From Paragordius varius (taxonomy: Eukaryota > Nematomorpha), in NCBI GenBank assembly GCA_964247055.1, contig OZ176051.1, positions 1,488,001-1,552,000 on the forward strand: DNA of 64,000 nucleotides. The letters run 5' to 3'. This document shows positions 11,381 through 22,575 of the stretch, one piece after another. Under the pieces are notes generated by a model. That model ran no database searches and was not told the origin of the DNA. It saw only the letters and a program-made list of their open reading frames with translations. Each line of letters begins with the position of its first letter. Positions within the stretch are counted from its first letter, which is position 1. Made by a program: the position numbers and the translations under genes.

Positions 11381-11989
11381 TTTGAAATATTTGTTTATGT
11401 CACCCTTTGCACTCAATAAGAAAACGTTTCCCTACACATTTTCCGGAAAACTGCCTCAAAACCAATATTTGTCGAAACCCCCTTTTCAGAGGCATAGGAA
11501 TTAGATATGGGGCTAATTAAAAAAATGGTTTTATTACCACAATTCTTCAAAAATAAAGAAAATTCTCTTCAAAATTGCTTTAAAACCAATATTTTTTCGA
11601 AAATTCGACACATGCGTGGAACGGAAACGATAACTTAAAAAAAGGCTGAGTCATACTCGGTTCATCTGGGGAACATTTTAAGGACTTCAATTTTTAAAAT
11701 CCGTATAAGGGGTGGATTTTCCCAAAAATTGTTTCAATACCAGCATTATTTAAATATATTCCCTGGGTAACGAAAATCAAATCAAATAGTTGCAAAAAAT
11801 ATACTTAAAGATCAACATATTTAATCATTCTGAGCTATGTTTAACATTATCTAATTATCAGAATATATGTTTATATATATCTAATTTTTTTACCGTTCTT
11901 ACCATTCTCCGAAAAGCCATAACACTAAGCGCAAAATCAAGGGTAAATAAGGCTGATGAAATATATATATTCTAATACTGAGAGTCTTA

Positions 11990-12930
11990 AATATTTGCCC
12001 CCCTCTAAAATGGGAAAATAAACGCTTGTGTTAAAAAAATTTAATATATGGCATCAAAAACAAATCTATTTTAAAAGTTGCATATTTTGTTAAAAAAAAA
12101 ATTTTCACAATTTTGTTAAGCGTACTTCACGCTATTTTAAAGCATGATGGAAGCGTTATAAAAATGCTTTATGAAATAATAAAAAATTTACAATATAATG
12201 ATGCGGAACACAGCAATGAACATGCCAAGGTGATAGAAATGTTTAGTAGCAGAGAAAAATAGTTATCTTAAAGCGTTTATACCGTTTCCATCATGCTTCA
12301 AAATAGCACAACTACGCTTCTTTTGCTATAAATAAATTTATAAGGGAAATATTTATTTTTTCGGAAAAAACTTTTTGTGATGTCAAAATTTAACATATAT
12401 TTAAAAATTTATCGCGCCATATCGGCCATTTTATAAAATATTGCCCAGCTGGATTCCAAAAATTTGAGATTTTTGGGGCCCACATCTTAAAATTAAAATT
12501 TTATAAATATGATTATCAAATTCACCAAAAAAAATTATTTAATAAAGTGTGCGAAAATTTTGTCATTTTCTGATATGAAGTTACCATAAAAGTGTAAATG
12601 ACTTTCTGTGGTGGATTAGAGAAACAATAAAACAATAAGATTTATTAAGGTAAATCACAAAAACTAACTATATTTGCGGTATTTATGTATACTGTGTATA
12701 TAAATTTGCATGTTTAACACAAAATAAAATAACGTGTGCCGGTTTAATACTAAAGTGATAAGTGCAATCCGAATACTAGATTTGGGTATAAAAGATGCAT
12801 TCAAAACAAAAACTTTCTTAAATCACTTATAAGGGCCTAAACCAAAAGCACCATGATTATCCTTATACATTTTTCCATCAGAATTTACATATTTAATCAA
12901 GATTTTATATGTGGACACTGTTTATACCAT
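11990..12930. repeat. Family B foldback repeat with a 204-bp insertion
   Basis: The left part (about 11995-12170) reads CCTCTAAAATGGGAAAATAA, then CACGCTATTTTAAAGCATGA. It is mirrored by 12260-12440, where GTTTCCATCATGCTTCAAAA appears. The outer right arm (12540-12930) carries the family signature GTCATTTTCTGATATGAAG ... AAAAGCACCATGATTATCC. The arm is interrupted at 12608-12811 by unrelated sequence flanked by the direct repeat ACTTTCT (12601-12607 and 12812-12818). Confidence 0.5.
12608..12811. mobile_element. 204-bp insertion with 7-bp target duplication
   Basis: Lies between two copies of ACTTTCT at the point where other family B copies run continuously from AAAGTGTAAAT into CTTTCTTA. 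This indicates a small non-autonomous insertion. I see no long inverted termini. The superfamily cannot be assigned. Confidence 0.4.
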
Positions 12931-13319
12931 AAATTATGCATGCTCAGAAAGTTTTAATTAAGACCCGTCCAAAATGAGCAAAATAAATGCAAAAATGTCG
13001 ATATTAGACCATAAAATAAATATATGCTAAATTTTGCCATCGAAAAAAGGTTCCCGGAAGAATGTACATTTTCTTAAAAATTTAATTTTAGCAAAAATTT
13101 GATAAACCGAATTTTTGATATATTTACCAAGGTAAAAACGGAAAACTGTTTAAGAAACACCTTATCTAATATACGTAGATTTCAATTATATCATTTGTTC
13201 GTCTTAAAATTAGGACATTTTATATTAAACACATATTTGAAAACTAACAAATGTTTCCATCAAAAATTCAGCATCATCGAAATGTATGAAAAGGGTTTTT
13301 ATTTAACATAGTGTTTCCT

Positions 13320-14815
13320 AAAAATAACCTGATGAAATATATATATATATATATTCTGATAGGGAAATGTATCAGGGTTATCATGGCGCTTTTGTTTTGG
13401 GCCTTACAAGTGATTAAAGAATTTACACTTTTTTGTCAAGTGTCCCACATAACAAAATGGCAAAATTTGCGGACATTTTTTAAAATCAAATTTATGTAAG
13501 ATAGAGGCTGCATGCCAAAAATATCACTAAAGTTTATTAAACACTTCATATAAAAAGCAAAATATATACAAAAAATTTTAATTTTTAAATATGAGCTTCG
13601 AAAGTCCCAAATTTTTTTCCTCCTCTAAAATGAGCGTGTCTTCTTACTATCGCAAAAATTTCGGGTTTGGTTAATTTTTGATATTAACTAAAAAATCATT
13701 TTTATAAAACGCATACTTTTTTCTAAAAATTTAAGTTTTAGAAAAATTTTGCTGAAGCGTAGTCCATTTTATTTTAACATGATGAACTGTTTAAAAACGC
13801 TTTAAAATATTACCAAAATACTTTTCCTATATAATTCTCTGATGCTGAAAATTCTATCGCTTCAAAAAGGTTCGTTTGATTACATATTTAAGTAAATTTT
13901 TGTAAAAAACACAATATTTATTTAACATAATTTTGAAGACAAAAAAATAGTTTCATCAGATTTTGAGGTAATAGAAATGTTCAGCATCAACGAATTTTAT
14001 GAAAAAAGTGCTTTGATGATAATATAAAGCGTTTAACGTTTCCATTATGACTTACAATAGTATGAAGGAGGATTCAACAAAATTTTTCTGAAAATTAAAT
14101 TTTCGAAAAGGGTATGCTTTTTAAAAAAAATTTTTGGTTGATATTAAAATCTTATCACAAAATTAATATTTTATCGCAATCTTGTTTATTTAAGAGGACT
14201 AGCTTTTTAGAAGAGCGAAAAAATTTGGGACTTTCGGTTTTTATATCTAAAAGTTAAAATTTTTTGAAAATATTGTTTTCTTTTTATATGTAGTGTTCAA
14301 TATATTTTAGTAATATTTTTGGAATGCAACCTTTATCTTCCCCAAATTGATTTAAAAAAATATCCACAAATTTTGCCATAATGTGTTTACTACAACAAAT
14401 TTTGCCATGATCTGTTTACCACAAAATGTAATCAGGTTATTTTTACCCCAAATTGGCAGTGTTATCTTCCTTCTTTAATTCAATATACTATAAAACTCGC
14501 CTATATTTTCCATAGGCAAAATATTTTTTTGTCATAATTTGGCATTAAACTTTTTATTGCGCAATACAGACATTTTTACGTTTATTTCAAGCCAATTAGG
14601 TTTTAAAATTTAAGACTTTCGAACCCCACATCTAAAATACATACTTTATATACAGTTTAAGATGCACCCAAATTTTGCCATTCTTTGATATATAGCACTT
14701 ACCACAAAAGTGTTAAAGACTTTCTCAAATCACTGCTAAAGTCCAAAAAACATTATGATATCCTGAAACATTTTCCTATCAGAAAATATATATTTCATCA
14801 GGTGTGCGAACTGTG
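13320..14815. repeat. Family B foldback element, most complete copy
   Basis: A large, diverged inverted repeat centred near 13900. The left end reads CCTGATGAAATATATAT (from about 13329), followed by TATCAGGGTTATCATGG and CAAAATGGCAAAATTTGCGG. The right end mirrors this with AAATTTTGCCATTC, CACAAAAGTGTTAAAG, CATTATGATATCCTGAAAC and ATATATATTTCATCAGG at about 14793-14812. The middle arms share GAAGCGTAG/ATGATGAACTG..AAACGCTTT with AAAGCGTTTAACGTTTCCAT. No transposase is present, so this looks like a non-autonomous foldback or MITE-like family. Confidence 0.5.
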
Positions 14816-14859
14816 TAATTATAATTTTTTGTTTATTTAGCGGCCAAAAACAAGCAAAA

Positions 14860-15000
14860 TATCCGCAAATTTTGCCATTTTCTGATCCACGAAAGTGGTA
14901 ACATTCCTATATCAAGCGTAAAAGCTCAAAACTAATAAAACCTTGAAAATCCTGATATATATTTTATTTATCACAATATATATATTTCATCAGGATATTT
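14860..15000 (+). repeat. Family B terminal fragment
   Basis: Carries AAATTTTGCCATTTTCTGAT..CACGAAAGTGG and ends ATATATATTTCATCAGGAT, the outer end of the family B element. Confidence 0.45.
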
Positions 15001-15702
15001 TTTGGACCCCTAATTTTGTGCGCAGTGAGAAGCACAATAGCAAAGCACCGTGAGAATCCTGATGACGTTGATATGAATTGATACTACTTATTGGAAACCT
15101 GATATTAGACAGCAGGACATCAGTGCATGGTTAAATTTTGCAAATTTAACCGATTTTTGTGGTATTTCCAAATGTAAGTTTAATTAAAATTAGCTTTAAT
15201 TTTAATTGAAGTACTTTGATATGGAACTTTTCTATTAAAATTAATTTAAAATTGGCCTGTGGTCCACAGTTGTGCCAATTTGAATTGAAGTGTCTGATAA
15301 AAAACCTTTTAATTTAAATAAAAAATTTCTTTCGATTATGATCATAGTAAAACTTGTTTAATTCATCTAAATTCAAAGTTGGTTTGAATATTTAATTGAT
15401 ATCCAATTTATACTCTAGTCTATTTTTATATAGGTTTAATGTTTTAGCATATTTAACAACAAAATTGCATTGAACTTTAATATATTCAATATAAATTAAA
15501 GGTTAATAAAGTAATATATGGAATAATAATTTTTTTTTCATCCTTTTAAATATATCCACCATATAAAATTGAAATTTCGAAGTTTAATCGCTACTCGTAA
15601 AAACTATTTACAAATGAATGTCACATGGAATTTATTCATTCACTTTTTGAAAAAGTTTGTTGCTGCTAAGCCTCTTTTCAAATTAGATGCATTTAAAATA
15701 GC

Positions 15703-17620
15703 ATGGAAAAGTATGAAGATTGGGATTCTTTTTTCGAAAGAAATACATTTGATGGTAAACATTTTTTAAATTTTAGAAAAATTAATTGGTGATTTTGAAA
15801 CAAAACTCCCAAAAAATGGTTTTTTGTTTATAATTGTTAGAAATTTATCATTACGGATTATATTCTTTTGATTGGAAGCAAGGATTATCATTAGTTAAAT
15901 GTAATATATGTTGTAAGAAAATTTTACCACAAGCATTTTATTGGCATTTAGGTTAAATATTTTATTAATTATCAGAATGCGATCACCCAAATATTGTGAA
16001 TTTAAATACTCCCAATAATGAAGTAAAATTGTTTTTTATTAGCAGGATTTTAATTTTCCTCCTTTAATTTATACCAAACCCTCCATCAAACTTGTTCTGA
16101 AAAGAATCGATGAATCGCATGTTAATACTTTTGTGGAAAAAACTTTTAAAACGACTTCTTTTCAAATTTCTTCAACAGCAAACCATACTAAACCACTTGT
16201 AAACTTATTTGATGAATCTCTTTCCAAAACACATGAACCCAAAATTAGCGATTCCGTTTTACGCAATCCCTATAATGAATGGTTTAAATATCATTTTAAC
16301 CGTTTAAATAAACGAAGGTTAAAATTAGAACGAAAGATACAGAAACTTCAATGCCTTATTGCGAAAGATGAACAAAATTTAATGAGTATTCACGATTTTA
16401 TACCCACACAAATATTAAATAACGAGACTCAAATTCAATCAACATTGGCTTATACCACAAACCCCACCTCTCAGCAAATGATAAATCAATATTCAGCTCC
16501 TATCTATACCTTAACTTTGGATAAAGAATATAAAAATCATAAAAGAAAGAAAAAAGATTCCGACACAAACAGTTTTGAGAATAATCTCCATGTAAATATC
16601 CTACTACCAGATTTAGATGTTTGCAATAATAATCCTAATTTTTTGGGAAAAAATGTATCCGTCCAATCAACCAAAGGAGTGCCTAATAGCCTTCTTTCAA
16701 CCTTAAGCAATAATGCCAATCTTTGCATTAAAGATGATTTTTATTCGAGCATTTATGGTGATATTAAGGATCGCACGCCAATTGATATTGCAGGTAAATG
16801 TGTCATCACAAAAGAGTTTATGTCCCCCCATAATAGGAATACTTTGCATTCTTTTACTCTTAACACTTATGCGGATAATCTACCTAAAAGTAGTATCATT
16901 GAAATATCACCAAATCATAGTCCCAAATTACAAGATACGAAAGAACATTTCGTATGCAGCACTGCTTTAAAGTTGGAAACACATAAAGCATTTTTTCCAC
17001 ATTTTCCCGAACGAAATGGGAACCATGCTGAATTAAATAGCCCACCTTCACCTAAAAATAATTTTTCACAAAAAATCGGTGATAAACCCGTAAATCACAC
17101 CGAGACAATACTGCGTTCCTTATCCGCTTTAGATAACGCCGTAGGCCACCAGAGTAGTAGAGAATTAAACGACGCTGCTTTTACTGACGATTATTTCGCT
17201 TGTGGAATCACAAAAGAACCAATCACATTGCCTTACATTTTGCAACAAAGCAATAATAATTACATTAATAGGTTTGACTTTGTAAACAACACTTTCTCCG
17301 ACAAAATCAATAATCACAAGGACCATAATTTCTTTTCAAATGCACCGACGTCTACAAAAACAACAGCTGGTCATTTCAACACTTCTAATAAAAGCATTAT
17401 CCCAAATAATATGCAAAAATTAGAGTCTTCCTCCCTGCGTCAACATAATGAAGTGTCGATTCCCCCTACTATTTCATTCAAAAATGTGGTAACTGGCAAT
17501 GATTTAAGCTATAAACGCAAAAATGTCATTAAATTAAACACTTCCACATCATTGATAAATCCAAATTTGAAAAAGGATAACAAAAATAAGATCCATATCT
17601 TACCCAATGGAATGCATTAA
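15703..17620 (+). CDS. ATXN7: Ataxin-7-like SAGA complex subunit
   Basis: Exons 15703-15754, 15777-15818, 15841-15951, 15976-16022 and 16046-17620 join to 608 codons plus stop. All four introns are 22-24 nt. The start ATG is fixed by an in-frame TAA at 15694. Residues 52-72 form the finger VKCNICCKKILPQAFYWHL followed by ECDH: C52, C55, H67 and H72 with spacing C-x2-C-x11-H-x4-H. This is the same spacing as the ataxin-7 N-terminal finger (CNDC...KPQAF..H....H), and an acidic tryptophan-containing N-terminus precedes it in both. In ataxin-7/Sgf73 this region anchors the deubiquitinase module of SAGA. The remaining ~500 residues are low-complexity and Asn/Ser-rich, with a basic coiled-coil-like stretch (NRLNKRRLKLERKIQKL) near residues 145-165. 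I see no SCA7 domain. The family call rests on the finger alone. Confidence 0.72.
15755..16045 (+). other. Four ultra-short introns of the ataxin-7-like gene
   Basis: Introns 15755-15776 (22 nt), 15819-15840 (22 nt), 15952-15975 (24 nt) and 16023-16045 (23 nt), each GT...AG and almost purely A/T inside. Removing them joins the zinc-finger residues in one frame. Keeping any of them breaks the frame or, for the 24-nt one, introduces TAA at once. Confidence 0.8.
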
Positions 17621-17765
17621 AAAATCGTCATAATATTATTTATTATATATGTTTTTCTTCAGCTCTTTTAGTGATTTCTGTAATGCGGATTGTATTTCAA
17701 CATACTCAATACAGTATCAATCTTCAGGGAGCTTTTTCTGTTTCGAGTAAAATATTTGTTAGTAC

Positions 17766-17771
17766 AATAAA
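17766..17771 (+). promoter_or_regulatory. Candidate poly(A) signal of the ataxin-7-like gene
   Basis: AATAAA about 145 nt after the stop codon. Confidence 0.4.
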
Positions 17772-18049
17772 AATCAAAAAGTAATTATCTAAGTTTTTCA
17801 TCAAAGAACTACAATTCAAATAGAAAATTTGTCGATTTTATAACGCGATCAAATTTTTAAATTAATCTTATATAGCATACTTTATTAAAATTAATTTTAA
17901 TTTATTCACAATCTTTTAACAATTCTTATCTCATTGGTTATAAACAAAAAATTAATGAATGAAAATAATTAAATTTATAAAAATGCATAAAGTTCGGGCC
18001 GAAATATAATGTTAAAGTGCACAATGTTTTATTCTGTTTAACTTTATAT

Positions 18050-18580
18050 ATATCGTGTTTGACACTCCATTACATTTTGGGGTTATTTTATATCCCAGAG
18101 TCAATTGAAATTTGACTATATTAAAAAGTTAAGGTATAAAGCCGATAAATATGCTTTCTTTAGCCTTTTAGGCGCATTATACAATTTTTTTTAAAAAATA
18201 TAAAATTGTAAAAAATGTCATCTCACACTTTTTATAAATTTTAAATTGCTAATGTAACAGACAATTGAATGCATATTATGGCTAAAAAATAAATCAACTT
18301 TAAGGAACAGGCTATATATCAGCAAAAAGATATATTTTGATTTCAATATCAGCTGTTCGTTTTGATGGTGTTTTGGAGTTTTTCGACTCTAAAAGTCACA
18401 AAACTACAAAAAATATAAGCTTTTTTACCTAATATATCAGAACAATTTTTGATATTAAATTTTAACCAAAACAACTTTTAAAACTTTAGTTTATTTACAA
18501 ATTTGAGCTCTAGGATATAAAACTACCCCAAAAGGTAAACTAGGGCAAATTCATAAGGTAATGAAGTTTTACAGCGTCAT
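18050..18580 (+). repeat. Dispersed repeat family C, copy 1
   Basis: Begins near TTATATCCCAGAGT, continues with AAGCCGATAAATATGCTTTC, CTTTTAGGCGCAT and CATCTCACACTTTTTATA, and ends near GAGCTCTAGGATATAAAACT. The same blocks in the same order recur at 55385-56065 and, partly inverted, at 30055-30540 and 58950-59910. The two ends (ATATCCCAGAG and CTCTAGGATAT) are roughly inverted relative to one another. Non-coding. Confidence 0.5.
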
Positions 18581-19317
18581 ATTACGTTATATAAATAGTA
18601 CCAAAATATATAACTGCATATATTCATTTGTTGGTTTTGAGTTTTCCTAATCAAATTTTTGAATTTAGTTTAGTCAAAACCACTAAGAATATCAAATTAA
18701 AACCAAAAATGCATTTAATTATCCTGACACAATTTCGATTTGTTAAGTTTTTACGCATATTCTTTAACTCTTTTGTTATATATTTTATAATATAGGAAGG
18801 TTATTATTCAATACAATCCTGCCTTTCCTTAACCAACGGTGCCGAAAAACTCAACAAAATTCTTGTTGCATTTATGTGATACATTTATTTTTTTATATGT
18901 AAGTTGGTCTACACTATATACTTAATCATTAAAATATTCGCTGTTTGTTTCGAAATTTTATCACGAATCATAACTCAATTCTCTTAATGGTTATTTTGTT
19001 TGTTTGTGAATGAAGATTATTACTAGTCTTAAAATTTGGATTTTGTGTCAGCCTTTATAAAACTTCAACAAAATATGTATGCTACTATGTAGTATCAGGC
19101 GTCAAATTATTAAAAGACATATATTAAAATTTTATGCATGTATGTATACTCAATGATAATATAATGTTTCTCTTGGATATTTAATGTATTACATAGTGAA
19201 TGAATAAAATTATTTATTTAATATGATTTATTTTATTAAAGCTTTTAAATGTTATATACATATATCAGCGATGGCTTATATTATCCTTTTTTAAATTTCT
19301 GAGTTCCAACTGCTTTG

Positions 19318-19576
19318 TATACCATTTTTCAGTCAATAGCAACATTTTTCGACCAAACCCAAAATTTTTAAGCAAACTCAGCATTTTTTTACCAAAAGAA
19401 ACATTTATAAGCAAAAACAATTGAAAATTTTTACGGTTGCTTAAAAAATTGCCGTTTGGTTGAAAATTGTACCTTTGATTGAAAAAAATGTTGCGTTTGG
19501 ATTAAAAATGTTGCGATTACTTAAAAAATTGTTGCGTTTGGTTGAAAAAGTGTTACTTTTGACTGAAAATGGTATA
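19318..19576. mobile_element. Foldback MITE with internal minisatellite, TA target
   Basis: Termini TATACCATTTTTCAGTCAA and, at the right, TTGACTGAAAATGGTATA are inverted. The first ~120 bp repeat units containing GCAACATTTTT..CCAAA, and the second half carries the complementary units GTTGCGTTTGGTTGAAAAA. The whole element can therefore fold into one hairpin. Termini resemble those of the MITEs at 51240-51496 and 59503-59833. Confidence 0.55.
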
Positions 19577-20379
19577 TCATTTTTTCGATTTAAGGCGAAG
19601 ATCCCACGGGTCTCTACCTCTTTATTCAGATACATTCAAACATTCTTTTGATGTATTATTCTTTTTTTCACCAAAGCTTTCGAATTCCCAAATAAGGTTA
19701 ATGTTAAATAAATAATAATTTGCCAAGAAAACAGCACTATAGAAATCTTTTCCCTGCCATACCTAAAACAATATTAAATTGAAATTATTTGAAAAATACC
19801 GATTATATTGCACCCAATTTAATAATGTGCTTTAGTTATGAAGTTTATCAAAAATCCCCGTTTCATGCCGCCAAATGTTTTTTGCTATATTTTGTTACAA
19901 AAACTGGCAAGTAAAAATATACGATACTAAAATAAATTTCCATTAATTTTAATATAATTTGGCAGCAATTTTTATCAATATCGATTTTCGCAATTATTCG
20001 AATAGTATAATTAAGGTTTTGGTAAAATTTAATCAAATGATATGTATATTTAAATATGATAGTATAAAAGCCCATATTCTTAAATAAAATATAATATGTG
20101 ATGAATTGTGAAATCGATCGTGTAAGAAAATACGGTGCCAGGTACAAAGCTATAATATTTTTATGAATTTTAGGACCTTTATTACTGATTTGATTTCGGT
20201 AGAATTGAGATATTAATAATCTAAGACGAAAATGAAGTTGCGCTAAAAACTTATAAATACTATTTCGGACATCAATGCTGAATCTTAATTTAGAGTTCAA
20301 CGGTGAACCCAATACTTTTATAATAAACTAGCGTAAATATCGTGCTTCTACGCTGCCCGAGGAAATCTTTCGGACTTAT

Positions 20380-20396
20380 GGGGGGGGGGGGGGGGG
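20380..20396 (+). repeat. Homopolymer of 17 G
   Basis: Uninterrupted G run in otherwise AT-rich DNA. It could form a quadruplex. Long homopolymers are also frequent assembly errors, so the exact length is unsafe. Confidence 0.7.
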
Positions 20397-20439
20397 CTAT
20401 TTGAAAAAAGGGAAATAAAATGACTCACATATGTGAATT

Positions 20440-20860
20440 ATTTTGAAACATTATTCAATAGCTATGATCTCATGGGAATTTCAAAACGGTGCATTCATAC
20501 TAATATATTCTTGGGCAATAAATAGATTCAAAAATTATTTTTGTGGACTTTGTTTTTTGAAAAAAATGACATTTTACGGGTGGAGCGGGTAAAAAGAGGG
20601 CCTACATTAAAAAAGCGAGACGACTATGTTCGGCGCAATTGTAAATAACAAAACAAACATTTAAATTTGAATAATCCAACACGTTCTTCGGAAAATTGTC
20701 TCAAAGACACGATTTTTGTGGACTTCTGTTTTCCAAAAAACCCGTTTTTTACACGGGGTGGGCTCGAACTAGGGGCCTAATTCCAAAAAAAGGGCGCAGC
20801 TATTGTCGGGTCATTCATTAATGATTATATTTTTTTGATATTTGGATTTGAATGGGTATA
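20440..20860 (+). repeat. Family D repeat fragment
   Basis: Contains TTCAAAACGGTGCATT (also at 63590-63670) and CACGATTTTTGTGGACTT followed by GGGGTGGGCTCGAACTAGGG, related to pieces in 10360-11720. Confidence 0.35.
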
Positions 20861-21522
20861 CCGCTTTTCCGGTACCAGATCACAAAGCCAGCATTTTCCA
20901 TTTTTATAAATATATAGATTAGGCATCTATTGCAATAAGGCTACCTTGGAATAGCTATAGGCTGATTATTTGTTACAAAAAATATTGAATTTTATATAGC
21001 AGGAAAACAAAAATTTTAAATAATTACTATTAAAATAATAATAATTGGGGTGTTCGCAACATTTTAATACCCATATACTCCGTATGCCAAATTTAAAGCA
21101 AACGCTGCAAATATTTGATATCTAAATACATAAATAAATGGTCAAAACTTCAACACTATGTGATATATTTGTTATAAAAGTTTTAATTAGATATCATATA
21201 GGCTATATTAAGATGGCGTATATTTCCAAATATAAAACATTATTTAAATGACTGTTAAATTTTTAAATTGGGATATTTAGCTCAAAAATATTTTATTATT
21301 GAATTCTTTTGTAAATATCTTGATTTTCAAATATAATACTCCTCTTAAAATAGTGATAAATACAGGTAACTCGCATCGATTATGTAGAAAAAGTGTTTTT
21401 ATAATATTGAAATTTTTAATTTTAATTCCTCAAAGATACTTGTATAATTTTTAACAAATTTACTCCCTAAGATATTATATCCAATTAAATATCATTCCAA
21501 TAAATTGTGCCATACCATAACA

Positions 21523-21806
21523 CAGGCGTGGCCAACCTTTTTTTTCCGCGGGCTACTTTTTTGGAAGAAATTTTCACGCGGGTATGTATAAATATTAAGT
21601 ATTAAAATATCGCTATATATCTCTATTTACGGTATGGGGTGATTAGCTTAGGTCCTAAATTATTACAAAAAATAATTATTTTTGTGTAGTTATTTTTATA
21701 TGAGAAAAAATTTTTTATATAAAAATATTTTTTAAAAAATTTTAGGCTGTCACGTTTTAAAATGCGGGCACGAAGTCGACTGCGGTCGACCGTTCGGCCA
21801 CCCCTG
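21523..21806. mobile_element. hAT MITE, 284 bp
   Basis: The left end is CAGGCGTGGCCAAC; the right end reverse complements to CAGGGGTGGCCGAAC. Flanking 8-mers are CCATAACA (21515-21522) and CCATAAAA (21807-21814), identical at 7 of 8 positions, as expected of an aged hAT target duplication. It has no ORF and needs a transposase in trans. Its ends differ from those of the autonomous element at 276-2724, so it belongs to another hAT subfamily. Confidence 0.72.
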
Positions 21807-21854
21807 CCATAAAATATAAGAATTTTATTTTCTTCCCATATTGTTAAAAAACGA

Positions 21855-22575
21855 GAGCTTAAGATTCTAGCAAAAACAGGTTCTGATTCTAACCGTCTAG
21901 AAACCAGTCCGGTTCTTGTTTTACCTTCAAAATAACTGGTCCCACAGGTTTTTATTTTTAAATAATATTTATTGTTTCAATTATTATTTAAATCGATTGT
22001 ATGATAACATTTATTCTGGGTTTCCATCAAAATCAAATGACCACCATAATTTTAAAATTTGATGTTTAACTATCTTTTTTCATAAAAATTGATCATATGA
22101 TAACACTTTTTTCTCGAATCCGATTGAAAGGTATCACCATGTTGACAACTTTTTTAAATATCGATATACCCTATACAGGCATAATTTCTGAGAAGTAGTT
22201 TCCAAATTACTTGGTGCAATCATTTATAAAGTTGTATAAAGATTTCCTCCATAGATGCGATAGTATGCAACTTATCACTTATACATTTAGCTATATATTT
22301 TTCTAACAAATTATGATTTGATTTACAGTTGTTGATATTTTGGTTTATATTAAAATTGTGAAGAAACTGTTGTGTGATCTGATCTTTTTAATGAAGAATC
22401 AGTATCCAAAATGGAGCCGGTTCTAAATATAAACCGGTTTTGATTATATAATTTTTGTGGTAAATAGGGTGGCTTAAAACCGGATCGAAAAAAATGGAGT
22501 TGGAACCGAGGTGGTTTATGGACAGTTGGAACCAGAACCGGATTGGATCTTATACTTTAAGTCAGACCTGTCTAC
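21855..22575. repeat. Degenerate inverted repeat rich in ACCGG/GGTTCC
   Basis: CAGGTTCTGATTCTAACCG near 21877 is matched in inverted orientation by AACCGGATTGGATCTTATAC..AGTCAGACCTG near 22540-22570, with further CCGGTTCT/AACCGG words between. Probably a decayed DNA transposon; I found no target duplication. Confidence 0.3.

Larger units (their letters stand above)
9854..15702. other. Gene-free repeat-rich interval
   Basis: No convincing coding exon is present between the nucleoporin stop codon and the ataxin-7-like start. The interval is packed with old dispersed repeats (listed separately): family D fragments near 10360-10720 and 11400-11720, family A at 10855-11380, and family B foldbacks at 11990-12930 and 13320-14815 plus a fragment at 14860-15000. 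From about 15000 to 15560 the DNA is AT-rich without recognisable content. The last roughly 130 bp before 15703 are presumably the promoter or 5' UTR of the next gene. Confidence 0.55.

Noticed and set aside
13329-13380. A second hammerhead, because family B ends contain CTGATGA followed by an AT stem
   Set aside because: No GAAA follows in the right place and no NUH cleavage triplet with a stem III can be drawn; the CTGATGA is just the end of the foldback repeat.
19863-20312. 149-codon minus-strand ORF as a gene
   Set aside because: No recognisable motif and composition dominated by I/K/N/Y/F, as expected from AT-rich DNA. It lies in a repeat interval with no splice context. It could be a transposon scrap, but nothing supports it.
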